Shown: positions 22,251-35,640, counted from the stretch's first letter. The stretch: DNA of 64,000 nt from Paraspadella gotoi (GCA_051294375.1 CM119266.1:4320530-4384529), one strand, 5' to 3'. A program made the numbers and translations. Notes: generated from the sequence alone by a model not told the origin.

Positions 22251-23191
22251 TTTTTCTTCGAAATCACATTTAGTTTGTAATGACTAAAATAGTTCAAAGT
22301 TGTTCTCACTATAGCAGGGTCATTTCTAACTTGAACATGAACATTTCTAAAGTTTTAACTGCAACGAAGCAAACTTCACTTTAAATAATAACGAACAAAA
22401 AATATTGGGTTAGAGCTATATTGTCTATTTTACATACGATTTCGAAATCAAAGCTAGGAACTGTTAACAACGATTTTTAAATTCGATGAACTGAAAATGA
22501 AAAAAAAAAACACATTTTGTAGCATGTACATACATAAACAAATTAAATTTTTTTTGAAATTTTTTTCTGTTGGGTGTTCCTGGTATCCTGTATAGCGAAG
22601 AAAATGGATTAACAAAATATTTTAAATTAGCACGAATAATCTGCTTTAAGTAATACTAGCTTTCGCATGACTTTTGCAATACAATTTAAAATTTTTAAAT
22701 GAATTTAGCGTTTGATTAAGTCTGAATTTTGGCGAATGTAGTTCTACGAAGAAATACAAGAGAATAATGTACACGAAAAGATGAATAATATGAACCGCGA
22801 TGGTGGGAAGGTGGCATTTTGGTCAAAAATTCCAAAACTCTGTCCAAGAGAATCAAAAGTCAACCGCATTCACTATCACACTGAATGCCTTTTTTTAGCA
22901 AACTTCCATTGATTCCGATCCGAATATTTAAAAAGTTTTTTATCGAATTGCGAACAGAAAAAAAAACTGAAGTTGAGGGGGAAAAATCCTGTTAATTAAA
23001 CGGATTACGAAGAAGTCAAAAACACAGATATCATATTCCAATTAAACGCAGGAAACAGCTGAAGCCGAAATTAAAAAAAAAGAACGAAAATTGAAAAACA
23101 AAACTTTTGAAATAATACAAACCTTGAAGAAAGTCTTACCAAAAAAACACACAGATAGCTTACCAAAGGAGAGAGACAAGCAAATTCATAG
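22251..23191. other. intergenic AT-rich region
   Basis: 941 bp between the KLHL18 start and the stop of the B-box gene, both on the minus strand. AT-rich with A runs and no coding signal. It should hold the KLHL18 promoter and the 3' UTR of the upstream gene. Confidence 0.5.
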
Positions 23192-26100
23192 TCACTGGGC
23201 CTTGTAATTGAGGGAGATCTCCTCGAACTCGGGATCGAATCCTTCGCCGCTCGTGTTGGCCTCGTCCTTGTTCTTTTTTACCTTTTTCTTCTTCTTGCTG
23301 GCGGCCAACTGGGCCTCCAACATCTCCAACTCCTTCTTGAGATCGGCCAACTTTTTCTCAGAGTCTTTGAGCTTCTTCGTCTTGGGCGGACCACTTCCTT
23401 GGGCATCTTCCTCGATCTCCTTGGCCCTCTTCCTTTCCTTCTCCCGCTTTTCCTTCTCTTTTCTCTCGGCTTCTTCCTTGGCCATCCTCTCTTCTTCCTC
23501 TTCTCTCGCTTTGGCTCTCTTCATCTGTTCCTCTCTCTCTCTTTTCGCTTTATCTTTTCTTTCTTCGATCTTTTTCTCCCTTAATCTTTTGGCTTCGGCG
23601 GCGGCGGCGGCCTTTTGCGCCTCTCTTCGTTTCGCTTCGGCTCTTTCCTCCTCCGAATCTGTGGCGTCGGATCCCCGCTTCTCCTCCGTCGGAGCTGCGG
23701 CGGCGGCGGCGTCGTCTACAGTGGTCCACCCGCTGCGAGAAAACTTTTGCGGACTCTCGGGCGCCTCTGACTTTTCTCCCTTTTCTCCTCTTTCTTTTTT
23801 CTTGTCTCCGCTGCGTCGTTTGTCTTCATGACGTCTGCTCTTCGGTTGACGCTCTTCTTCTTCGTCCGAATAAGATGAATCGGATCCTTCCCTCCTCTTT
23901 CTCTCTTCTCTCGTTCTCTGCCTCTTGTCCCAATAATCCTCTTGATCGCTCCATTCCTCTTCGTTCTTTCTACTTCGCCTCTGACTCTCTTCTCTTTTCT
24001 TCTTCCTCTTCTCCTCTTCCCCGCTGATCCCGAAGATCATTCTCTTCTCTTTCTCCTTCCAATCTTCCACCTCGTCGTTGGGTCGGCCTCTGTCCCCGTG
24101 CCATCCGCCGCGGCCACGCCCTCTGCCGCGGTGAAAGTCCGGGTCCGTCCGTCCCGTGATTTTGGCCAGACGCAATTTGTTGGTGACTCTAGGATCCGGA
24201 GGCGGCGGAGGCGGAGTCTCGCTGCGACGACGGTCTCTTTCCCGCTCCCGCTCTCTCTCTCGTTCCCTCTGCTTTTCTTTTTCCTTTTCCTTCTCTTTTT
24301 GCTTTTGTTTTTCTTTTTCCCTTTCTTCCCTTTGCCTTTCTTCCTCGCGCGCCCTCTCTTTTTCTCTTTCTTCGTCCTTTTTTCTTTCTTTTTCCTTCGG
24401 CGCTCCGACTCGACACCATCGTCCACCGATGAACTTCCAATTATCGCCGCCGACGGAAGCGTCCTCTTCGGTCGGGACTTTTTCCTTTTCGTGTTGGTCT
24501 TGATCTTTGGGGATCGCGGATTCCCTATAGAAGACGCCTTCGTACCAAGTCCCGGCGTCGTCGTACTTATTAAGAACAGACTCGCGGTCCTGCTGCGGCT
24601 GCTGCTGCTCCTCCACCGGCGCCACCGCAACTGCATCCTTTTTCGGCGGACGAGTGACTTGAAAGTCTTGTTGATCTCCTTTGACGAAAGCGGTGAAGTT
24701 CCAGCTGGGTTTCTTCGGCTCCCTCCGCTCTTCCATCTCCTGCGCCTCCGGCGTCTGCTGCTCCTCCTCCTCCTCCTCCTCCTCGCGCCACTCCTCGTCC
24801 TCCGCTTTCCCTGCCGCGGCAGCGGCGCCATCTTCGAACAACCTCGCCTTGACGGGTGATTCCGCTCTCTGCGCGACTTCTTCTTCGAAGCTGTCATTTT
24901 CGATCTGTTCCCAACTCAAGCTCTGATAAAGAAGTTCGTGCGGGACTCTGTTGACGTTGAGGCCTCCGGAGGGGAGCGGCTCCACGTGCTCCTCGACAAA
25001 CCTGTGGACGGCGTCGATGCCTCCGTCCTTGTAGAGGGTCTTGGCTCTATTCAAAACCCACTTGGTCTTGTTCCTCAGATTAACGTATTGCTCCTTGTTC
25101 AACTGCAGCATCTTGCGATCCGCGGAGACGTTGTGGGCGCCGAGCATCTTCGTCTTGTGCTCGCATTCTCTCCTCAGACTCATCAACCTCTCGAAGGCCT
25201 CCCTTCTCTGCCGAGCCAGTTCCGCCACGAGCTCCACATTTGCCCATTGACGATCGTCACGACCTTCGCCGCTGGCGACGCGGCGCTTGAGCGTCGCCCT
25301 GCGGCGTCGCTTGAAGCTGAGCCAATCCTCCTGGTCGACGCAGAACATGGTGGTCCCGACATGTCGCTCGCCCGAATGACCTGCTGTGGGGGAAGAAGCA
25401 TCATCGAAAAAATCATCGTCATACGCGCACAAAAAGTCCATGGGAATGTTCGTGGGAATATGAGGACACTCCGGCCTCATGATTTCCGCGCAGCATTGGA
25501 AGTACGGGGATTTTTCGTAAAAGAGTTCCCGGTCTTCGTCGAGCGAGGGCTTCTTGCGGGTCCATCCCAGCGGCGCCGGAACGTGGGCCTTGCGGGGCTG
25601 CGGCGGCGGAGGCAGGGCGGGCAGCGGGGACCCGGGTTTCGTCGTCTCTAACCATTTGATCTTGGGATTCTTCGGTTTCGCCTCGACTTCTGCTGCCGCC
25701 GCTGTCGCCGCCGTCGCAGCTGCCGCATTGGCCTCCTCCGCCGACTCGGTCCGCTGACGCGGCGCGGAAGAAGATTCCGCCGCCGCCGCCCGATCGAAGG
25801 GCGTCGATTTGACCTGCGGGATCGAACGACTCGGTTGGTATTGATTCAAGTTGACGTTGACTTTGATTCCATCGTCGTCGTCGGAATCCGATTCGGTCTC
25901 GTCCTTCGCTTCTCCTTCTTCCTCTTCATCCAAATTATCCAAATCGATCTCGTCCGGATTTTTCTCTCTCTCTTTCCTCTCCGCCTCGCGTTTCTCCGCA
26001 GCGGCCTTTTCCTTCTCCGCCGCGGCGTCCGCGGCTGGCGTGGCATCCTCGCCGCTAATGCCCAGCTCGGCCTGCAGCTGGGGCAGTTCCCGTTCCACCA

Positions 26101-29100
26101 GCTGAGTAGGAAGATAGTTGCCCAGCTTGGCGTTGGCGTTTTGTTTCTCGTAGGATTCGTACTGACGCATCAACTTCATGAGTTTCTTTTTCATCTCCGT
26201 CTTGTTGAGGAAAGTGGGATGAGGGGCGGGCGGCATCCCGGCCTCCTTCCACTCGAAATAGGCGCGTTTGTTGTTGGCCATCAAATCCCTGATGACCTTT
26301 GGCCATCTTCGATCCGCGTCCCATTTTTTGCCCCTTCCCTCTTTCAGCGCCGACGCCTCCGCGACCACCGACGCCGACGGGAAAGTCCCGTCCTGAACGA
26401 CTCCTTCGACACCTGTAGATTTTTTAGCGAAAATACCACCTTCCGCACCACCACCTGCGTAATCGCTAGAATGATCGTAACCAAAAGACATAACATTAGC
26501 ATTGGCAACATTGTAATTATCATTGAGTCTTTCTTCATTCGGATAATTTCCCTCGACGACGGACGAAGGCTCGGAAGCGCCTCCTCCTTGAGACGCGAGG
26601 AACGCCCTCACGGCCTCTTGGGCGTTCTGGACGCTGGAGACTTCTTTGGGTCGCCTTCGATCTTCGCCCTCCAGAGAGGCTTCACTGCGACCGGCTTTGT
26701 AATAAGAGTAATGCGGGTCCGACTCCTCGCCGGCGGCCGGAGCGGGCGGGAGTTCCATGCTGAGTCGCTGGGCCAATCTCTTCGCCGTGGGCGGGATGGA
26801 GGAAGACTGCGACGACCCGGTTGGCTGACGGATTCCGCGGGCGACAACGTTCGAGGAGGCAGCCTCCGCCGGAGTCGCCGTGGGAGTCGGGAAAGCGGCG
26901 GCGACGGCGCCAGGGACGGCGCCGGGTTTGGGAGCGGGGAAATTGGGAGGGGGACGAGATGGGTCGAAGGGAAGAGGCATTTGGGGCATGGAGGGCATGG
27001 AAGGCATGGGTGGAGGGTGGGAAGGAGGAGGCTGCGACGGCGGGGGCTGGGCGAGTCCAACGTTACCGCCCGCGGTCTGCGTCAGATGCTTGGTGATGAT
27101 CCCGTCGCCGATCTTGAGGAAATCGGCGAAGGAGACGACGCGGTGTCCGTCGAAGACTCGCATCACTTTGTGGGCGTCGGTGCAGCTCTAATGACGATAT
27201 TAAACATTAATAATAAATTTAAGTTAATTTTAATTACATTTTAAAGTTGAAACCAACCTGGCACAAAAAGGTTTTACAATCGGAGCATCTGGCGACAGCG
27301 ACGCCCGATTCCTTGCAGGATGTGCAGACGATGATGGAGTTGACGGCCGCCAGCAACTTTGGGTCCAGATTGGAAGACCCCGACGCCGCCCCAGTCGGAG
27401 CCGAACCCAGCGACGTTTCCTTCATGTCCGACTTCTTGGATAATTCGCCGCGAGGAGGAAGATCTTCAACGCCGACTGAATTCCAAGAGGGAAAATGGGG
27501 CGATGAAGGTAAATAAATAAATAAAGGTAAATAAACTTAAGAAAATATTCCAGATCATCTTCTCATTTACTATACATATAATTTGTTATGATAAAGAAAC
27601 TAATAAAATTAAATGAGCGAAAACGGACTAAAATTTATAGCGCTTTAACAAAATTGTGAAAAAATAAAAGTTTTATAGATGAGGGTAAAATAATTAAGAG
27701 GATTGCCCCTTTTAAACTTACCCGTATCGTCCCTGACCGGAGTCCCCGATCTATCGTCATCGTCGATGGGCTCCTCCCCCGGCGGCGGGGCGTCCGACGA
27801 GATGCTCGAGGACGCCCTCGCTCTGTCGCTGCCCGAGAAATTGATTCCCCCCGGACCGGAGCGAATCGTGAGGCCGACGCCGGAGAATAAAACCGTCGAA
27901 GTGGGCGGGGCTCCGGCGGAGGGCGGCATCACTCCGTCGGGCTTGGCGCCGGGCATCAGACCGGAGAGTGCGGGCGGCATCGGTGGCATTCCGGGCGGAG
28001 GGTAGATGGTAGGAGGTGGACCGGTGGGAGGAGCTTGGTCGCCTGAATCAAAGAATTAAAGAGAATGAGAATTGAGGTGAGAATTGAGGTGATAAGAGGA
28101 CAAGAAACCTTTGAGTAACGAGGGAGGCGGCATCGGAGGTGGCGCCAGATTCATGAAGGGCGGAAGAGGCGGAGGTCGAGGCGGCGGAATCCAACCGTTC
28201 CCCGGCATCGGACCCGGATAGGCGCCAGGGATGTTGGGCATCGGCGGGGGACCTCGAGGAACGGGCGCCACTAAAGGCGCCGGAGAACCGAGTTTCTTGC
28301 CGTGCTCCAATTTGGCCAACTTCTCTTCCATATCCCTGAAGCAAAACAAATGAAAAGAATTGAAAGAAAATAAGAAATTGGGGGAAAATGACAAACTTTG
28401 ATACTCAAAAAATAAAATTTAATACAAATGTAAAGAGGTCGTTATGTTTTATACATAACAAACTTGTCTTAATATATGAAAAAAATAAATATAAATAAAA
28501 ATGAAATGAATGAATGAAATGAAATGATTGAATGAAATGAATCGAATGACATGAATAAATGAATGAATAAAATTTAAATTTATTTAATTTTAAAAAATGA
28601 TAGAATAGAGATAAATTGCATAGAGTAAATAAATTTAAAAGTAAGAACTAAATTAATTAAACGAATTTAATTGATTTAATTTAATTGAAGAAATTTAATG
28701 TGAGAAATAAAATTTAAAAAAAGGAAAAGATGGTAAAATGATAACATGCGCGACTGTCATGCTTAACATCTCGAGTTCGAGAGAGAGAGAAGAGAATGAG
28801 AAGAGATAAATAAATCCTCACCTCAGCGCCCTGGCGCCGATGTCTTCGAAATCCTTATCCCGATTTCTTCGATCTTTTCGTTCCGACTTTTCGCGCCTCA
28901 ACTTCTCCATCTCCCTCAGCGCCTTTTCTTTGACCGACTCGGCGCGGCGCTCGGCTTCGCGCTGCTCGCGGCGCCGTCGATCGTCCTTGGCCTGAAGAAG
29001 AAGAGAAAGGAAAAGAGGTCAGCGCATCTCGAGTCAATTGGGTCATCGTGGGTCAATTTTTTTTTTACAAACGGACTGAGGTCGATGTATCCCGGTGATA

Positions 29101-32017
29101 AGGGAAGTGAAGAGAGATATTTTCTAAGGCCTCTCAGCTCCTTTGCTAAAACAAGAAAATCTAGTATTTTCAATGTTTAGAATTAGCGTACGAGAGATAA
29201 AATAAAATAATAAAATACTACCTGGTGCAGAGTGAAAATCCTTTAAATTTATTTTATAGACATTATGAAAACAATTTAAGCCGTATGGGTTATCCTGTTT
29301 TATACAACACAAAATATAAAAGATACCAGTGTTAGCCCACAATATTATTCGTTTCTTCGAAAAGTAAAAGCAGGAATGAAAAATTAAAATTAGCATAAAA
29401 CTTTCTGATATTACCGTACGTATTTTACAAGGCAATATATTAAAATGCATCAAACCGCCATTTTTTTTATTCTCAATCTAAACTAAAATAGGAGAAAAAG
29501 TAATTAGCGAAAGAAAGAAGATACATCTCTCACCCTTTCCTCCTTTTGTCTTTTCTTCTTCTCCTTGGCCGCGTTGAGAGACTCGATCTCGGCCTCCAAC
29601 GCCTTCATTCGATCCTGAGCTTTCCGAATTTCCTCCGACGCTGGATCCTCGCCCTTCGCCGCCTCCGCCGCCTCAGACGGTTTCCTTGGCGAAGACTTCG
29701 GCTTCTGATCAAATTAATTATCATAATTACTATAAGTGACAAGAAATATTTAGACGACAATATTGTATCCCATTAAGATGAATTGTTGAACAATAATACA
29801 TTATTATTTAAATATTTAAGGTAAGAATAAGTTGATGATGTACCTTTTCTTTCCCGAGCGGTTTTGCCGGTGACGGCGTTCGCTTCGCTTCCACTTTTTC
29901 CTTCTCTACTTTTGCTTCGGGTTTATTCTCTTCAGTCTTCTTTCCTAACGAAGAATCAGGACTGCGGACGGGAGAATCCTGTCAAAACATTATAATTAAT
30001 TTTATAATTGTTTTTATTAGTTGTACCAATTTCTTGAGTACATAAAACTTGAAGAAAAGGGAAAGAAAGCTGGGCCTACCTGGACAGGAGTTCCCACGGA
30101 ATCTGGGAGCTCTCCCTCTTCTCCTTCAGAATCGGAACCTAGAAGCGCTTTAGGGGGACTGGGGGCTCTCACGGGCGCCAATCCATTTTCTGAAAGTAAA
30201 AAAGGGTTCAAATTAATTTAATGGCCTTTATGAAATTTCACCTTAGCCGAGTACTAAATATTGACTAAATTTAACATTAATTAATTAACTTACAACACAT
30301 AAAAAACTTTAGCGGTAATTGCAGCTCCACTATTTAACATGCGATGAGTCACATGTTTGCCATACCTAATTTGAAATACTAGGAAAGAAAGCCTTCCGTA
30401 TTTTTATTCCACCTTACCTTTTCCATCGGGATTATCCTTGGATTCGGCGGAGGTCTCCTCAACCCGCTTGTCCACGACCTGGGCCGATTTCCCCGTCGCC
30501 GTCTCCGGCGATTCGGGATTCTCCTCGGCGGCCGCAGCATCCGCAGCTGACGCGGCGTCGCGCTTGTCGCTTCGACCGTGACGGTCTTTGCCAGCGGGCG
30601 ACGATGAAGATCGCTTTCTGGGTTTGTCGGATCCGCGCTCGGGACTCTTGTTGGACTTGCGGTCAGAATGCCGCGAGATCTTGTGTCCCGGACTTCGAGA
30701 TCGCTGTCGATCTTTGCGACTCTTGGCTTCTGGACTCTGAGACCTGTTGGCTCGTTTGCCGGAATCGGAAGATTTTCGATCTTTATCTTTCTCTCGATCT
30801 TTTACGCGACTTTTCTCTTTAGGGCGGTCTCGTTCTTTCTCTCGATGCCGTTCACGCTCCTTGTCCCGATCTTTGTCGCGTTCCTTGTCCCGATCCTTTT
30901 CGCGATCTTTGTCCCGATCCTTCTCCCTCTCCCTCTTTTCTCCTTTTTCCCTCGCTCTCTCTTCCCGCCGAGAGGAGCTGGTGGATCTAGGGGGATCCCA
31001 TCGAGGGTCGAACTCTTTCGTCGACTCCGTCTCCTTGTTAGGGATTTTGACGATGGAAGATTTGGAGGCAAATCGACGTTCGACTCTTTGATCTTCCGAT
31101 TTCTCGGAGGAAGCGACTTCTTCGTCGGCGGACATCTCATCAACCTCTCCCTCTTCCTGCTCGCCCTCTCGAGAGACGTCGCCTGAAGCGAGGGTTCGAG
31201 CGCGGGCTTCGACACGCCGCGCAGGATCCGCGTGGCCGCCCGAACGATCGCGTCTTCGCCCTTCGTCTCCGTCTCGCGATCGGTCGCGAGATCGACCCCT
31301 GGTCTCGCTATCTCCGTCGTGATCAGAGGCGAGACGTTTACGCTTTAACTTTTCACTGAGATCTTTTATCTTCTTTTTCTTTCCTTCGGAATCTCTGTCG
31401 GCGTCGTCTCGTTTGTCGTCGACGTCGTCGTCGTCGTCTTCACGGTCCGAAGACTTTTGCACCTTCCGCTCTTGACCCTGAGCGCTGACGGTGATGCCCT
31501 CGACCTTCCTCGTGATGGAGACTTTGCGGACTTCGCCGCCGACGGCGTCGCTCTCTTCGTCAGACTTCTTGGAGAGGACTTTGGCCACGGCGTCTTTGAG
31601 ATCCTTCTTCAGCGGGCGAAGGTCGACGGTTTTGCCGTGGACCTCGATCGTGGCGCCCTCGTCGTGCGACTTCAGCTTTTGTCGAAGATCGGCGATGTCG
31701 AGGGACCGACGGGTGGCGCTTTCGACGCGATCCATTACGGCGCCCACGCGACGGAGAGGGCGCTCCACTTGGCGAGATCGATCGCTGCCCATGACTTCGA
31801 GGTCGTTAAGGTTGATGTCCCTTCCGTCGGAAAAGGGGTCGTCGTCGTCGGCGGCGGCGTCGAGCGGGTTATCGCGATCGTGGTAGTTGTATTTCTTGCT
31901 GGAAGACCCGCCTTTCAACTTTTCCCCGTAAGACGACTTCTGTTCTCCGGAACTCCAACGTCCCCCGAAGAAACCGGCGCTGTGACGGTTCTTGTTTCGA
32001 TTCCGCCCGCGATTCAT
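23192..32017 (-). CDS. very large Arg/Lys/Glu-rich protein with a single B-box zinc finger
   Basis: Nine exons join in frame on the minus strand: 30418-32017, 30080-30189, 29844-29978, 29534-29704, 28822-28991, 28109-28335, 27722-28042, 27258-27475, 23192-27187, giving 2315 residues. I chose the ATG at 32017 (MNRGRNRNKNRHSAGFFGGR) because no ATG lies further upstream in frame. Order: an RS/KD/RE-rich N-terminus (RDKDREKDRDKERDKD type), a coiled-coil stretch (QDRMKALEAEIESLNAAKEK), proline-rich segments, then a B-box across the exon 8/9 junction. Its Cys are at about 962, 965, 975, 978, 983 and 986 with His 990 and 999, resembling type-1 B-boxes of TRIM-NHL proteins such as TRIM71 and Brat. 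Next are a conserved-looking WPKVIRDLMANNKRAYFEWK block, a Cys/Trp region (GWTRKKPSLDEDRELFYEKS, FQCCAEIMRPECPHIP) and KWKFIGGRWCRV-like DNWKFIGGRWCRV, then long charged helices. There is no RING, NHL or SPRY domain. The composition suggests a nuclear protein in RNA processing or transcription. I do not know its name. It could conceivably be two genes, but phase continuity argues against that. Confidence 0.72.
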
Positions 32018-33253
32018 CCTGATGGCAGCCAACGAAAACGCTTACAGAGTCTGCATTAGCGCTCAACCAAATAAAATAGAAAGACTAATAAGGATATCGT
32101 TCAAAAGAAAGAAAAAAGTCAGAAGCACACAAGCAAATTAACGCCTGAAAAGAAGAAAATATTTGAGAGTAAATTAATATAAGAAAATGCAACAAAAAAT
32201 AAATTTAATGAAAAATTATAGCGTCGGAGTTGAAAATCGCCGATTTGCCCTTGTTCGGATAATGATGATCACAATCGAGTTTTTTTTTCTCCCTAAAAAA
32301 GTCCAACAAATGCAAAAAAAAAATGAAGTCAAATGAAACCTGACATTCGGTGAAAAGGTTTTCCGGTCAAGAAGCCAACGGAAGACAAAGAAACCGGCGT
32401 CAAACTCGAATCGAGATGAACACAAGAGAAAATAAAGTGGAAACGAATGCACCAAGGTGACAATGAAAGAGAAGATGGCGGCGTACAAGGGGAGGCCGCG
32501 CGGTTGGAGAAGAAAGAAGATGAGGAAGAAGAAAATCATGTTGAAAGAGAAGAGAAAAAGGAAGAGGAAGAAGATAAGAAGAAGAAAATAACAATTGAAA
32601 CGAAGGGAAAAAGGAAGAGGAAGAGGAACAAAAAAGAGAAAAGTCACGATGCTTGCGGGAAAATTATGGAGAACTAGCGACATCTAATTATCTTAATTAA
32701 TAAGAATTACTTTCATAACATATGAACATTGGCAACACATCAACAACTATTTTTTTTATATTTGTGATAATCCTTTCTTTTCGTTGTTGTTTAATATTTA
32801 GAGAAAACAAAGTGTTTTTGAATTTGTTACAACGATTTATTTTAAATAAAATAAAATAAAATAAATCGTTGTCACAAATTCAAAAACACTTTGTTTTCTT
32901 TAATTATTTTATATTTATATATTATTATTAATATTATAATTATTATTATAATTATTATTATATATTTTTTTCTCGTTCACCTTTCTCTTTGACAACAGCC
33001 AATGACGCGAATTTTCTATTCTTGTTGTTTTTCTCCTTTCCTTTACAGAAAAAAAATATTTAGAAATAATTTCCTCACGCCGGCGATTGGTGCGATGTTA
33101 AGCCCTCCCCAAGCCTAAATCTTCACCTCGATTCCCGCTCCTTCAGCGCGGCGATGGGATATCACCTCGGAATCCCGCTCCTACAGTCGGGACCCTGCCG
33201 CTCTGAGACTTGAGACCATTTTGAAATTTCAACTTACATCCTTGAAAACAAAG
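32018..33253. promoter_or_regulatory. upstream region of the B-box gene, no further exon
   Basis: Just 5' of the gene the plus strand carries GAAGATGGCGGCGTAC (about 32470-32485), which matches the YY1 core AAGATGGCGGC often found near promoters. Its orientation is opposite to the gene. A plus-strand open frame over 32447-32677 is GAA/AAG-rich low complexity and I do not call it. From 33080 to 33210 a GC-rich patch contains two imperfect copies of TCACCTCG-ATTCCCGCTCC. No exon is supported. Confidence 0.35.
32803..32898. repeat. foldback hairpin with ACAACGATTT arms
   Basis: About 40-bp arms (GAAAACAAAGTGTTTTTGAA... and its complement TTCAAAAACACTTTGTTTTC) flank an A/T-rich loop of AAATA units. 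The arm segment TTGTTACAACGATTT is shared with the Penelope-like relic near 21.1 kb and, more loosely, with the foldback at 41.7 kb. It is probably a foldback derivative of that family. Confidence 0.6.
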
Positions 33254-33905
33254 TGAAGAGACAGTAATTATTGTTATGTATTAGTGACAGAACCGTTCAA
33301 TATAAGCAGTCCCTGAGCTTCGGATCAGGCTGTAACACCATGTTACAGGCGGGTTAAGCGCCCCGTCCCTCTTAACTGCCAGACGACCACCGGGCTAGAA
33401 CCCCGGACCTTTGGGTTCGGAGGCGAATGACTTGCCTCCGGCACCAATGGTCGCTGATGAACGGTTGGTGGATTTTAGTCCACCATACATCCCCCCCTCC
33501 CGTAGGGAGAAGTCTGTTGCGTCTCTTCAGTGATTGTTGTTGGTGGAAAGTTCGTCACCAAGTTGAGGCATGTCGCCTGATGTGATGTGGGCGGAAAGTG
33601 CATCGCCAGGTTGAGGCATGTCGCCTGAAAGTGTTGTTGTTGCTGTTGTGTTCGGAAGTCGGGCTCACAAATAAAGAGACAGTAATTATTGTCATGTATT
33701 AGTGACAGAACCGTTCAATATAAGCAGTTCCTGAGCTTTGGATCAGGCTGTAACACCATGTTACAGGCGGGTTAAGCACCCCGTCCCTCTTAACTGCCAG
33801 ACGACCACCGGGTTAGAACCCTGGACCTTTGGGTTGGGAGGCGAATGACTTGCCTCCGGCACCAATGGTCGCTGATGAACGGTTGGTGGATTTTAGTCCA
33901 CCATA
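33254..33905 (-). mobile_element. miniature LTR retroelement (TRIM), copy A
   Basis: Two 234-bp direct repeats (33254-33487 and 33672-33905) enclose about 184 bp. Read on the minus strand, the LTR starts TATGGTGGACTAAAATCC and ends TGTCTCTTCA or a one-base variant. A polypurine tract (GGGAGGGGGGGATG) precedes the 3' LTR, and a primer-site-like GAGCCCGACTTCCGAAC follows the 5' LTR, but its first bases are mutated here. Flanking 4-bp duplications are AAAG (33250-33253 and 33906-33909). The internal part has a short frame (MPQPGDALSAH...) that stops after 28 codons. No gag-pol. Confidence 0.8.
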
Positions 33906-33909
33906 AAAG

Positions 33910-34582
33910 TGTTTTAAAACTTTGACTCTAAATTCCTCCTAACTGGAATACTTTTCTTAAAATGTCTCTCTATTAGTTTTCTACAAATGTTTTTAAGATT
34001 CCTAAAAAAAATTTTAATTCAAAATTCTTGCAGTCGTTTAGGCTGCAACTCTTCAAATTCAGTGTAGATTCAGTGTAGCTCGAATTTCTTTACCATCTAT
34101 TTAACCAAAGATTTTGTTCACAATTGGAAATCCAACCGAGTGATAAGATTAATTGTTTAACTCTGTCCTTCAAAATTTCTCTTTACCGTGTTTTAACTTT
34201 TTACCTACAATTTTTTAACAACTATATAAAAAAGATTTTTTAAAAAATGTGCTTACCGATTTAATTTTACACTTTTCTCATTTACGGATTAAAAAAAATT
34301 ATGTAAAATGGAATGTTTACATATAAAAAAAACTAACTTTTTTTTGTGATTACTGATGACTACGATATATTTCTTGATGTGATAGCTGTAATACATAGAA
34401 GTTTACGAATAGTGAAGCTGAATGACCCTTCCTCTTAAAATAAATTCTTTTGGCGTTTAAAATCTGCTGTGTGTCTATTACCACATTTAAAAAAAAACAA
34501 ATAAATTCCTTAGTCTCTATACAACATTTTAACAATTGCACTATTTGATTCGCAAGAATATTTACATTGTTGTCTTTAAAAA
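33910..34582. other. AT-rich intergenic DNA
   Basis: No gene or recognised repeat is supported. Long A/T runs and only short, random-looking open frames. Confidence 0.5.
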
Positions 34583-34995
34583 AACAAGTATGAGGAAACA
34601 TTGTCGGATCTTCCTACGATAATTAAGCGGTAATCAGCTTATCAGACGATAAATCACGATAAATCTTTCAATTAATGATCCTATCTGATCATAACAGATC
34701 GTACCATACCAAAACAGTGGCTGCGCCAATACATGTAAATCGCTTGCAAGGGATTAAACTGAACTTTTTTCAACTCGCATCATTTTTTCAACTTGCATAA
34801 TTTTTTCAACTTGCATCATTTTTTTAAATTGCATCATTTTTTCACTTTAATTAATTATTTAATTAAATCATTTATGAGTAAGCATAAATAATAATTAATA
34901 AATATTCAAGTAAATGTGGCTTATGTTTTTTCCATTTAAACTCATTTCTACTGGTAAAATTCCATCGAAACTTTATATCTAGCTCTAACTCATAA
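34583..34995 (+). mobile_element. Helentron-like element, 5' part
   Basis: Begins AACAAGTATGAGGAAACATT and GTCGGATCTTCC, followed by GGTAATCAGCTTATCAG, the 18-bp TTTTTTCAACTTGCATCA minisatellite (about 34765-34850) and one partial 157-bp unit (TTTTTTCCATTTAAACTCAT). It is truncated before the microsatellite and hairpin end. Confidence 0.45.
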
Positions 34996-35419
34996 CTGCC
35001 TCTTTACTTTAGAAGGGAAGTCTGGCGTTAAGCTTCCGAGATAAAAATTAGCGAATAAAAAAGTTGTTATTTTACTCACTGAATAAAAATACTTAAAATA
35101 CTTGCAAAATACATAAAATTGATAAAATTATTATTGTGATAACATTGTCCAATCACATGCAATATATCTAGTGCCTTTTTATTCATTGAAATCGATAGAT
35201 ATTAACTAAAAATATTAGAATTAATTTTTCTTTTTGATATATAAGAGAACCGAACTTTCGTCGCTTGATGTCATCAGGTTACTAGTAAATATTCGTTTGA
35301 GGATTCCAAATCTGTTTTTAAAATTGACCTACGTAGACGCGCATAGACGCGATATGCCATGAAAGCAAGTTGTTTGGTTCCACTTAAATTTTTAGCTTCG
35401 GCCGAGTCACTTAATTGGT

Positions 35420-35640
35420 AATAAAAAAATTGATTTTCTTTGATATCTTTTGAACCAAAAATGATAGAACGATAAGACTGGTATCATATTAAAACCATAA
35501 TTATGGGGCATCTTTTCCATATAATTTTTTAAAAATGTTTCAAAGGATTTTTTTAAAATCTTGATCGGAATCTTAGTCAAAAGTAAAACAACTTTTGAAA
35601 TTAAATTAAACGCACTTGGCCACATTTAAAAAAATAAATA
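35420..35640. repeat. dispersed repeat, copy 1
   Basis: Aligns by eye with 41965-42185 along most of its length: both have an ATCTTTTGAA/AACTTTTGAA start, a shared AAACCATAAT/AAGCCATAAT then ATGGGRCAYCTTTT core, and similar spacing to an AAAACAACTTTTG/ATAACAGTTTTTG block. Neither copy has a clear terminal structure. The short minus-strand frame here is not coding-like. Confidence 0.45.

Noticed and set aside
23208-26046. Many long plus- and minus-strand open frames over the B-box gene's last exon
   Set aside because: They are antisense or shifted readings of a GC-rich, Lys/Arg/Glu-coding exon. None has splice support or domain content.
32447-32677. 76-codon plus-strand frame rich in Glu and Lys
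   Set aside because: Low-complexity GAA/AAG sequence in the 5' flank of a minus-strand gene, with no motif.
33432-33475. CTGATGA in the TRIM LTR as a hammerhead ribozyme
   Set aside because: The heptamer is on the strand opposite to the element's sense, and no GAAA or helix II follows at a workable distance.
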